Below are positions 1-10,944 of a stretch of 64,000 nucleotides of DNA, in pieces (the stretch's first letter is position 1; every line of letters starts with the position of its first letter). The stretch covers positions 62,001 to 126,000 of the forward strand of contig JH720382.1 of the NCBI GenBank assembly GCA_000231825.2, written 5' to 3'. The translations under genes and the position numbers were made by a program. This DNA comes from Tetrahymena elliotti 4EA (lineage: Eukaryota > Ciliophora > Oligohymenophorea > Hymenostomatida > Tetrahymenidae). The notes under the pieces were generated by a model. That model saw only the letters and a list, made by a program, of their open reading frames with translations. It ran no database searches and had not been told where the DNA came from.

Positions 1-199
1 TATTAATACTAATTAATATATAGAAGTCAATAAAGGTTTTAATTTAGGGATAAATAAGTATTCTAATTAATTTGTTTTTATTTTGAGAAAATACTTTCAA
101 GTTTTTGGAGATTTTTAGTTTATTTTCATACGTTAAAAAGTCTTTTTCTATTTAATTTTTATAATTTTTATCAAGCAAAAATAATATTGGTGAATTTGG

Positions 200-1660
200 T
201 GTATAAGAATTAGCATCTTAGTTAGCAGAATGTTCTAATCTCTAAATTTTGAATATTAATCTCAGGAAAACCTAGTTTTAATATTAATTATAAATTGAGA
301 AAAATAAATTTCAATTTTGATAACTTAATTCTAATTTATTAGATCCTTTTCTTATTAACATTTTATTTTATATTTCAAAGAAAATTCATATTTTTAATTT
401 TCCTCATTTTTTACAATTATCATTATTAAGTTGGTATTTTTATTGCTATTTATAAGGGAAAATAGGAGAAATAGGAGCTGAAAAATTAATGTAAGGCTTA
501 ACAAAATGTTCTAATCTCTAAAATTTAGCCCTTCAACTTTGGTAAAAATATGGTTTTAATATTCATAATAAATTAAAATAAACAACAAAGTTAATGAATG
601 AACAACATATTTGGAATTATTTAATATTACTGTCATTAATTTTTTTAGTATTTTGAATTTAAGCTGCCATTTAGCTTAATTCTCTATCTTAAAGTATTCC
701 TTAATTAAATTTACATTTTTTTAATTTTTAAAAGGCGAAATTAGATAGATGATGTGGGAGTAGAAAAATTGGTTTCTGGTTTAGTAAAATGCTCTAAGAT
801 TTAAACTTTGACTCTTTATTTCTGGTAAAAATAGTATTTTAAAATTAATTATCAATTTATGGACAAATAAAGTCTTTTGTTATTGGAAAATTAATTTTGG
901 GTTGATTTGATTGATATTTTGCTTAGATGTTTTAAATTATTAAATTTTTTCAGATTCTGAAAATATTTCTTTATTCTTTTTTAATAGGAAAACTAATATA
1001 GGTGATATAGGTACTTCAAACTTGGTATATGAGTTATAAAAATGCACCAGCATATTAAGTTTAACTCTTGATCTCCAGTAATGATATTTTTTAATGTTAA
1101 TTGTCAATTTTTCAATTAAAAAAGTATTTTTTTAATGAATGGTAAATTTAATTAAATTTTTAATGTTTTGCTGATTTTTTATATTTATTCTATTAATTTT
1201 AAATGAAGAAAAATGTCTAATTCTTAAAAATTTTCTTTATTTAATTTAAATTTAATCATTTTTTAAAAGGTTCAATAATATTAGTCAGATAGGTGCTTTA
1301 AAATTAGCTTATGGGTTAAGATAATGCTCTAATCTCTAAGTTTTGAATCTTTTAATCAGGTAAACAAACTTTTTTCAATATTAATTATGAAATTGAAGTT
1401 GTGAATTTATAAAAAACTTATTAATTAGATATTATGTTTGGAAATTTATGCTTTTTTTAAAAAAATAAAATTATTTATTGAAAATTGTCAATTTTTTTTG
1501 GATTTATTAATTTCTTAAAATTAAATAGATAACTCATTATTTAAGGTGATATTAAAAATAAGTTTTTCAGAGATTTAATAAAACTCAAAAGATTAGCAAT
1601 ATTAAAATTTCACTGTTGAATAAGCTAATTTTAAATAAAAAGTATCAGAAAGTAAATAAT
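200..1660. repeat. Degenerate tandem repeat, about six units of 253-283 bp
   Basis: Six related blocks can be aligned by eye. Anchors start near 230, 506, 789, 1042, 1324 and 1581, with spacings of 276, 283, 253, 282 and about 257 bases. The anchor resembles atgctctaatctctaaattt, followed by a tttaatattaattat-like segment and preceded by a gatataggtg-like segment about 40 bases upstream. Copies are strongly diverged, and the sixth is the weakest. No open reading frame spans the array under the ciliate code. Function is unknown. Confidence 0.7.
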
Positions 1661-2077
1661 ATTCATGTAATTTTTAGTCAAATATTATTTAATAATATTT
1701 TTGTTTTTATTTGATTAAATAGTTCAAAGGTGAATGAAGAATAATATTGATCAAATTTTGGATAATTTTTACAATTACGAAAAATAAAATGTTTTTATAA
1801 ACGAAGCTATTAATTTCAAATTCTTTTGAAATGTTTTAGATTTTAACTTTAAAATTTAATTTAGGGTGTTAAAATTAATTAACATTTAAAAGTAAAATTT
1901 AGTTTGAGATTTATCATTGAGATGGTAATGTATGTATTATATGTATTAATAGATGCAATGTTTCATTGATTTTTGAATGAAATATCTTGAAATAAGTTTT
2001 TACAAAAGATACAAATAAATTAGGCATTATTGTTTAATTTAAGTTAAAAAGATTGATAAATAGAAGAAGAATCAAGA

Positions 2078-2978
2078 ATGTCACAATTTTTAGCAAAAGC
2101 TGTTCGTAGCGATTTATCTTAGATTTGCTCTTAAACTCTTAGATGGAATAAGAAGGGCAAGGTTACCGAAGCTACAGTTTAAGCAAGAAAAGAAAGAAAA
2201 AGATTGAAAGAAACCAATCAATTTACAGGAGATTACACTGGTGAAAGACCACCTCATCCTTGGTTGAGTGCAAAAAGACTTAGATCAATTATGACTTAGT
2301 ATTAGAATTTTACAAATAAAAACAGACTTAACATTAAAGTTGATAAAAAAGACATTACTGAAATGAAAAAATAGTTTGAAGAAATCGGAGCTCATGAAGT
2401 AAGCACTTTAGCAATTAGTTGATTTTAAAAATAATTTTTTGGATTAAACATAATTGTGATTTAGATAAATTTGATGTATTATTCAAAATTAAGATTGAAA
2501 GCAAAAATATGAAAATTTAAATAAAAATTAGATTTATAAAAAGCAGAAAGAAATGGAAATGATAAATATTATAGCAAATAAATTAAAAATATTTTATATA
2601 AAAAAAGTATTACAGAATGAGAGCTGAATAGATCATTAATGAAAAGAACAATCAAGTAATTGATCAAATTAATAAAGAAATAGAAACTCTTCCTTTCGCT
2701 CTTTATGAAGAATTAACTAAAATGCCTAAAGATAAGATATATAATTTCAACACTGATTCTAATAGTCCTTATATTTTGTAATTTTTATTTTTTAGATTTA
2801 CTCAAATTTCTTCATAATAAAATGAGCTTATTATTTTTCTAATTATTTTCTGTCTTAACATCTACAAAGGTACTTTGAACAAATCGCTAGAATGTTCGAT
2901 GAAGAACATTTCACTAAACTTAAGGTTTCTCAAAGATTGCAAAAGTTGGCTGAAGATAAATTGGGTGAAAACGATTGA
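2078..2978 (+). CDS. Small basic protein, 199 aa, possible mitochondrial ribosomal protein
   Basis: Three exons fit one frame: 2078-2398, 2608-2777 and 2870-2978, giving 199 residues ending at TGA 2976-2978. The first donor is gtaagc. Its acceptor was placed at 2606-2607 because the AG eight bases later would put TGA in frame. The N-terminus (MSQFLAKAVRSDLSQ) is amphipathic and rich in Arg/Ser, with an LRW-like step near residue 23, as in a mitochondrial presequence. Next come a basic stretch, a GERPPHPWL motif near residue 60, and a charged helical C-terminal half. Length and composition suit a small mitoribosomal subunit, but I cannot assign a family, and the mitochondrial link is inference. 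The gene is compact and TAA/TAG serve as Gln throughout. A homology search would settle the identity. Confidence 0.72.
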
Positions 2979-3469
2979 AAAAATTAAAATTTATTTAAAA
3001 ATCTCTAAATATTTGGAAAAGATGAATTATGCATTTATCTGCTATTCTTATTAGTATATCAGTTACTATCATTTATCAAATCTTCTACTTTATTCTTGTT
3101 ACATCCCTTTCTCCTTATTTATTTAAAAATAAAACGATTTATTTATTACTTAATTAAATATTTTCAAATTGCATTTCTAGTTTTCAATAAATTTTAAATA
3201 CAGCAAACTTGTCTAAAAATTTAAAGCAAACTCATACATACTGTAATTTAATAAATAATTTTATTGTGAAAGAATAAATAAGTTATTTGCTTAAAGTTAA
3301 AATAATTAATAAACTAATGATTCGTTTTAGAATCTTAAATTATTTAGAATATCGAGAATAATAATAATACATTTTTCAAAATTGTTAGCATGAATTTACT
3401 TAAAAAACTAAATGTTTACTTGAGAAATATGATAAATAATTTTGCTTATTTGAAAATAATTAAGAAAGA
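2979..3469. other. Intergenic AT-rich spacer
   Basis: Holds the 3' flank of the preceding gene and the presumed 5' region of the next. A short frame from an ATG at 3390 stops at a TGA near 3520. It may be part of a 5' leader or an unrecognised first exon of the downstream gene. Confidence 0.4.
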
Positions 3470-6400
3470 ATGGTCAACCAACTACAAGATTATTTCAAAA
3501 GAAGAATTAACCATATATTTTTTATGATTATTTCTATTTAATTAATAATTTTTTTATCATCAATCATTTTTAATAAGATAAAGTAATATCAAATCATTAA
3601 TTTAATTTCTTATTATTGTGTAAGATTTAATTAAACTATTAACAACAAAAAAGATCCTTTTCTAAAATTTTGGATCATTGCAGGAAGTCAATTTATTTAA
3701 GTTAAGGTTACTGAAATTGTTAAAAAGAATAAAATTATCATAGAATGCTTAAATAAGTTTTAAGTGAAGTAAAATTTGATTATTTATTTTTTTATATGCT
3801 TCATATTTTTTATTTAGGAAGTGATATCGATTTTATAACTACAACCAGAGCTGCGCACTAATGATCACTTAAACATATTGAAATCTTTTTGTAATAGCTT
3901 ATCTTATTTTGAGAACTTTGATTAAGATGATTAAGAAGATTTAGAAGCTTGCATGATGGCTCTAAAATACATGAAAATCTAATAAAATAAAAAAAATGAA
4001 CACTTGTTTGATATTTGTATTTTATTTATTTTAATTCAATTTTTTAGTTATTTTCTAATCTATTTTATAAAAGTTGCAAAGCCTCAAAAATATTTTATAC
4101 TAGTGGAAGGTAGAGTTAATGTTTATTAAAAGCTATAAGTACCAGCTAATTCTTTAGAAGACAAAGATAAAGATGAAAATAACATTTATAGTTTAAAAGA
4201 AGACCTTGTTTTTAATGGGCAAAAGTTAAGTTTATTACAAACAAAAGCAAGAGGTGATAGTATAGGCATGATAGATCTTATTTATAAGCGAAACTATTAA
4301 TCAACTGCGATTTGCTAAACAGATTGTGTTTTATTTACTATTTCTTTGAATGATTTTATAAAGTATTTGAAGAGTTATGAACATAAAAACATGATGAAAA
4401 CAATTTAATTTCTCTCTTAAATTCCTCACTTTTCTAACTAGTCTTTTGGTTACTTAAGAGATATAGCTGTTAATTCTAATCTCTTAATAAATTTGAGAGG
4501 AGATCACATATACAGCTAAGGGCAAAATGCAGATAGTGTCTACTTTATCAAACAAGGAGAATATGCTGTTGGTTGTTTATTCTTCATTGCAAAAGCATCT
4601 TTAATTTTTTTTAAAATAAATTTAACTAGATTCTCAAATAATATGATAGAAATTAGGCCATTACTTCTCCAATTGAAAGAATTATACAAGAAAATATTTA
4701 GTAACAAGGAGGACCTCTCTTTATGGGATCACCAAAAGGAAAAAAGGATTTAAAAGTAAATAAAAAATATATTTCTTTAAACTAAAATTATTTTTCCCAA
4801 ATATTTATTAATAAGCTAAAAATTATGACTTAATTTGAAACATTTGGAGAAGAAGACATTATTAAAGGAAACCAAATAAGGTATAAAATAAAAAATTGCT
4901 AATAAAAATATTTACTTAAAAATTTTATAGAAATCATACTGTGATTTGTGAAAGTAGAAAAGGAGAATGCTTACAGATCAGTGCAAACTTGTTTTTTTAA
5001 AAAGTAATTGATTTATAAAGCACAAGAACAACTTTTGCTTAATTGTAAAATCAAAAAGAATTAATGAATGTATAGCAAGATTAAGGAAATAAAGCATCTA
5101 TTAAAAATTACAAAAGTTTTTATTTTGAAGAAAAATAATTGAGAGATTTATCTCCTTCAAGAATGCAACAACAAGAATTAGTAAAAATAAATAGAAAAAA
5201 TGAATATTTATTTTAAATTTATTAAATAGAAACAGTAGTCACTAGATTTTCCAATTTTACAATAGATTCATAGAAAATCAGTAAAACTGATTAACTCATT
5301 TTCTAACAATTCATAAAAATATTTATTTATTTTAAATAATTCCTAGCCTGTTCATGAAAGCTTGGAAAAGAGCCCTAGAATAAAAGAAAAAAAGGATATG
5401 AGTCTTTCATAAATCATAAATGAGGATCCTAAAAAAAATATTGAAAAATTTCCTAAGATAAACTTTATTCCCTCAAATACTAGCATGACTTAATTTTATG
5501 ATAGATCTAATTTATAATCTTAAAACAATTCTAAAAATGAAATTTTTGAAGAGGAATTAAAAAACCAAGATTGCTTTCTGAACTAATAAATTAGTGTTAA
5601 GGAAATTAAAAACAAAAATAAATAAAATGATGATGCTAAAAGTTATTCAGATGAAAATGAGGAGAAGTTTATGGAAACTAATGGCATTAAGAGGCATCTG
5701 TAGAAAAAAATGTAACTAAAGCTTCATTTTAGAAGATACTCTAATTAAAATAGATCTTCTTCACTTTCAACTGAGAACCAACTAAATGAAAGTCATTAAG
5801 GTAAAAAACAATCTAAGCAGGAAAATTAAACTAAAAGAATTCGTTTAGAAAATGATATCTCATTTGGTGTTGATAATATTTAAGATTTATAAAAGATAAT
5901 AACCTCAAGTCATGTTAAAAATGAATTATAAATCTGTTAACCTAAAGATTAAAATAATTTTGGGAGACTCAATTTATAGAAAAACTATGAGAGATAATTA
6001 AAAGAAAAACCTAAAGAAACTAAATAAGTTTATACTTTTGAACTTGACGAAAAAGAAAGATAAAAGTTAATTATTAGAAAATCAAAATATAAAAATTACA
6101 TTCAAGATTGGAAGAAGAGTCCATCACCTGTTCAAAGCTCAAGAACTGATTATCAGGAAAGTTGTTAAAGAAAGGAAATTATTTCATACAAATAAGCAAA
6201 GGTAAATTAAGAAGTTGCTTTCTAGCAAGAGATTTAATAAAATAAATAGAAAATTGATGAGTTAAATTAAAATGAACTTCTATCCTCATTTTATCACATC
6301 TAAAGTGCTCAAAATACTTACAGGTATGGCCAATAAAATTCAAAAGTAAATAATTTAGATAGTCTTCATCTTAAAAGCCAATCTGTAAACTCAAGCATAA

Positions 6401-7388
6401 ATCATAAAGATGTATCTGAAATTGCACTAAACTAAATAAATTTAGATACTGAATAAAATAGAATTCTTCAATAACTTTAATATCCTAGAAATAAATCTCC
6501 ACTATCTTAACTTGTACTAGATTAATAAAACAAGGAACTAAAAAATTATGAAAAATAAGTTCCTCTTATGCAAGACTTTGTCTGTACTTAAATTATCAAT
6601 CCCTTAAAAGAAAAACAATAAAATTTAAATATGAAAAGTAAATTTTAATTCATTTAGTTTTTATTTAGGAAAACAATTGTTTTTTATATATAGATTTGCA
6701 TAAAATACTAAACAAAAAAACTAAAGAGTAAGAAGAATATGTTTAAGAATAAGGTTTTAGCAGTTATAGAGGTAGTTCAACCAAAAATAAAGTATAAAAT
6801 GTGTGGAAATAAAAGTTATAAATTAATATTGAAAGAAGAAAAAATGCCTAATCTTAAAGAGAATGCAGTATTTCACCATCTAAAAATAATTAAAATCTAA
6901 ATTTTATGATTCAATCTTAATCTTCTATATAATACTTAAATGATGATCAAAAAGAAATTAAATCTAAATAAAACAGTTTGATTAACTAAATATCGATAAC
7001 TCCCACCATATTTAAGTAAACAGCAGATCAAACCATCAATTAGTATCAAAATGATAAAAAATAATCCTAATAAAATTAACCTAATTAAAGTGATTATAGA
7101 CTAAATAGTATTTTAACAACTTAATCTAGAGGAAAAAGAAAAAAGATAGCAAATAGTGTAGACATAAAGAATAGGTAGAACAATACTATGTAGTCTTATA
7201 TGCAATCTACTATAACTCCATCAATTTTAAATGACAACTCTAAAATAAATATAATTTCGTATACCTCTGTCTTTAAAAAATAAAGTGGACTTTAATATTA
7301 ATATGATAAAGAAAATCCATTAAAAAGTAGTGCAGATAGATTAGAATCCCAGCAAGTATATTCATTGAAACCTATTTATAAATAATGA
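3470..7388 (+). CDS. Cyclic-nucleotide-binding-domain protein, about 1170 aa
   Basis: Eight exons close in frame: 3470-3763, 3818-4016, 4074-4567, 4630-4755, 4816-4880, 4931-5180, 5230-6583 and 6658-7388. Residues around 110-140 contain LQPELRTNDHL followed by a Phe-rich helix, the lead-in found in many ciliate cNMP-binding proteins. Two cNBD-like beta rolls follow, at about 110-270 and 285-425. The first phosphate-binding cassette reads IGMIDLIYKRNYQSTA and lacks the usual Glu and Arg, so it probably does not bind nucleotide. The second has FGEEDII with a following Arg and is closer to consensus. The remaining roughly 700 residues are Gln/Asn/Ser/Lys-rich and low in complexity. No kinase domain is visible, and the hydrophobic first exon (residues 15-45) may be misassigned. 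The junction near 6584-6657 is uncertain. The role is probably regulatory; the ligand is unknown. Confidence 0.75.
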
Positions 7389-8449
7389 AGTTTAGATTTT
7401 AATAAGCAATCAATTATATTTTCCTGATTATTTTTAAAACTCTACTAAATTTAATGTAATATTTATATTATTTATTCACCCATCTTTCCATTTTTATTTT
7501 CAAAATTTTATTTTTTTAACTCACTTTAGGATGAGAATAGTTTTAAAAATGTATTTTTATAAATTAACTAAACATTTGAAATACTAAGATAATTTTCTTT
7601 AGTTTAGATTTATTTTTAGAAAACCAAATAACTTTACTCAGCTAAAAAACAAAATTAAAATATCCAGCACATTTTATTTTAATTTATCTTGAAATTTCTA
7701 ACGAAATTCAATAAATTAAAACGAACTACATATGTATTCTATTTGTATGTAGCCTTTATTAAGGCAGTACCCTAGGGTACTATACATATATATATATAAT
7801 TCAATAAATTGAAGATTGTGATTGAAAAATTCTAATTTTCTTAATAGATTTAAAAATATCAAATTTAATAGCAGCAAGTTATTTAAAGTAAAATTTGAAT
7901 AAAATATTGTTGAAGATTTAATAAGTAAGTATTTTAGTATTTTTTCTCAACAAAAATAGTATTAAAAAATAAAAATTAACTTAAATTAAATTAAATACCA
8001 CACCATCTACAATCCCTAAAAAAATTGTATTAATAACATTAATAAATAAAGATTCATAATATTTATTTTTTTAAAATAAAAATTATCATGAAATAAGAAA
8101 AAGTAGTATTTCTAATATCAGATATCTTAGATATCATGATTTTTTTTTAATAAATGAATATCTTTATTACCCAAAATATAAAATTAAATAGTTTTTTGAT
8201 GTCAGTAAAGTTAGAAGAAAACATTGTTAAACATTTTTTCAAGAATAAAAAATGATAAATATCACCTAAAATAATATTACAAAGCATAAAAACAAACAGT
8301 TAATTAATTATAAATTAATTTCAACATAAAAATGAAAAACAAAATCATAAATTGACAATTGATGACAAAAATTTTTTAATTAATTTAAAAAGAGTAAATC
8401 AGTTAATAATTTAATCCTAAAAAGATATTAAAAATAAGAATATTGAGAA
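7389..8449. other. Intergenic AT-rich spacer with a hairpin cluster
   Basis: No gene is seen in either direction. The notable content is the run of inverted repeats at 7726-7781 flanked by a 12-base direct repeat, annotated separately. Confidence 0.6.
7706..7810. repeat. Three abutting inverted repeats flanked by a 12-bp direct repeat
   Basis: The sequence attcaataaatt occurs at 7706-7717 and again at 7799-7810. Between the copies lie ctacata/tatgtag arms (7726-7732 and 7746-7752), gcctt/aaggc arms (7752-7765) and a perfect 16-base palindrome agtaccctagggtact (7766-7781), followed by an alternating AT run. The C+G content is locally high for this intergenic DNA. The direct repeats could be a target-site duplication of a tiny element, or chance in AT-rich DNA. 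Confidence 0.6.
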
Positions 8450-10105
8450 ATGATTGAATAACTACAATATAAAAATAATGATGAAACAAATGAAAATATT
8501 CCATCAAAAGAAAAAGATTTTTCTAAGGAGTTCAAAAGCTAAAATATTTCTTTTAAAATATACTCTGATTTTGTTTCATAGGGATCACTTTTCATTTAAA
8601 TTATTCTTTTTTGGTATCTTATTCATATGTATTAAAGTGAATCTCAATTTGTCTAAAAAATAGAAGAAAAATTAACATTTTTACAACATCTACCAATTGA
8701 TATCAACATATTTTTATGGTCAATGAACCTTATTGGGTTTGTCTTTACTCTTTGTTTTGTAAGTAACCACTCAAGGAAAATATTCTTTCTTCACTTCTTT
8801 CCATTTATAAGTGTTGTCTTTTTTGTAATCAGTGCTTTCTACTTTCACATTATTGTATTAAGAAAAGTTAAAAACATTTTGATTAACCCTCTTTCCTATA
8901 TAGTTATTGGAGGTTCAGCTGTAGCTTGCTTAGAAGTTTTACGAAACAAATTAGATACTTAACTTTTCTTGATTGGAACCCTAATATTTTTATAGAGTAA
9001 CTTGCTTTCTTGGCTATTCGAATGGATTTTAAGATCAGATTCTAGTTAGTTATAGAGCTCTTTTTGTAAAGGCTATTTCAAAAAAATATTAGTAGAAGTA
9101 CTTCAACTAATTTTATAAATAGGTTTATTTATTCTGACTTTTTGGATCACATTTAAACTAGATTATAAAATAGAATTGATCCCTATTCTAACTATTGGAG
9201 GTCTCTAGTAGATAAATTACATTTTATTTAAATTTTCATATTCTCAAATGATTCATTTTAATCTTTAGGATCTAAATATTAGTCAGCTCAACAATGAAAT
9301 TAAATAAGAAAATAAAAAAACTTCTCATTATGTTTTTATTTATTATCTTAATTTAATATTATTCTTTTCTTTGCTATTTTGCATCTCTTATTACTTACCA
9401 TAGCTACTAAAACAATAAACTGTATCTAATCCTTAGCCATCATAGCCAAATAAAACATAACCTATACCTTCACCAAAACCATAAAATAATGGTACTATTC
9501 CTGATGGAGAGCCTAAAAATGGTACAACTCCTTTACCCTAACCACCTAAAAAGAACAATACTGCTGATCCATTACCAAAAAATAAAACTGATGATAAAAA
9601 TAACACTTTTTACTTACCAACGATAGATTATAAAGTAAAGATTTAAAATAGAAATGATACTTAATAAAAAAACTATACAATTAACATAACAAAAAATATT
9701 ACAATTTAATTTCCTATAGTAAAAAAAGAGGATAAAAAACCTGATAAAAATAACTCAACAAAAAAAGAAGACCCTTAAAATCGAAATATATCTCTAAATT
9801 AAACCTAAAAAATTTTTACTGATGCATTGTAAATAATTTTTAATCTAGAAACCTATTATTATTAGCTCCATTAGAAATAAAACCAACTATAAAATAAATA
9901 GTAAAGTGTTTCTTAACCAAGAAAAAATTCTCCAACAAAGCAACCAATTTTATAAAATAAATTCAAAGCAAAAAATTAAGTGATGTCTGGATAAAATATA
10001 ACTAAGCCACAATATGAAATAATATAACATAAGCATTCTTCAATTTAAAAGTAAAAACAAGAGGAAAGCAAAAATAATTAAACCTTTTTAAATAATAAAT
10101 ATTGA
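8450..10105 (+). CDS. Multi-pass membrane protein with Pro/Asn/Gln-rich tail, 551 aa
   Basis: A single uninterrupted frame runs from ATG 8450 to TGA 10103-10105 under the ciliate code. Residues 1-45 are polar. Several hydrophobic segments follow between about 45 and 315 (for example IILFWYLIHMY, LIGFVFTLCFV, FISVVFFVISAFYF and LILFFSLLFCISYYL), so roughly seven or eight membrane helices are likely. From about residue 317 the chain becomes a Pro-, Asn-, Gln- and Lys-rich tail with many NxT/NxS sequons (NGT, NNT, NYT, NIT). If the tail is lumenal or extracellular it could be heavily N-glycosylated. No transporter signature was recognised. I chose this start because it is the first ATG after upstream stops. 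The function is unknown. Confidence 0.85.
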
Positions 10106-10944
10106 ACTCGAATAAAAACTTGTAAAATTATTTATTTATTGATATTTATCTTAAATTATCTTTAAAAAAGAAAGATGATAAAAATTATTCACAATTTATA
10201 AAAATCTAATTCTCTTGTGCAAATTCAAAAATCCTTTTTAAAATAAATAAATTTTTGGATTTAAATTTAACTGAACCTTATTATATAAATATTTAAAATT
10301 TTTTATTTATTTAGAAAAGAACTCTGTTTTAATTTGAAAATATATTTCTTCCTTTAAATTATAATGACCTTTATCTTTAGAATACTTGAGGTTGAAGAGT
10401 TTAAATTTCATTTATTTGTTTTACTTCAATACTACTTTAATATATTTTAGAAAATAAATACACTAATTTTATTCGTGTAATCATTTAAATTAACTTATTC
10501 TTGATATTTGAAGTTTGGATATTCTAAAATAAAAAGTAAAAAAATTCAAATATTGTTTTCAGATGAAATAGAAAATAAGTCATCTCCTTAAATTAATAGA
10601 AATATTTATTAAAAACATAATGATAAATTTTTATTCATAAGTAAATTGCTTATTTCCATAAGAAATACAAAAAAAAAAAAATTGTTATTCGAAAACATGA
10701 CTAATGAGTAATCTGAAATAATTTAGAAAAAAGATTGTTAAAGCTAAGAGTAATATATTATGTCAGTTTAGATACATAAAATTTTAAAGATAGATCTTTA
10801 AACAATAAATTTTGGTTTCATCTGTTTATAATATAATAAATATAGAAAGAAGTTCTGCTCAAACCAGGATTTATAAGTCTTGAAATACTTTTGAAATTTA
10901 AAAGATATATTTTTAAAAAATAAAGTCTTAAATTTTTACTTAAA
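10106..10944. other. Intergenic spacer with possible upstream coding extension
   Basis: Mostly AT-rich sequence with no gene clearly visible. The frame of the following LRR gene stays open for about 240 bases upstream of its ATG, and another ATG-led frame begins at 10697, so an undetected 5' exon is possible. Confidence 0.4.

Noticed and set aside
2608..2616. Acceptor AG at 2614-2615 for the second exon of the first gene
   Set aside because: It would bring TGA into frame three codons later; the AG at 2606-2607 keeps the frame open.
3390..3522. ATG at 3390 as the start of the cNMP-binding protein
   Set aside because: Its frame stops at a TGA after about 44 codons and does not join the downstream frame without an unsupported intron.
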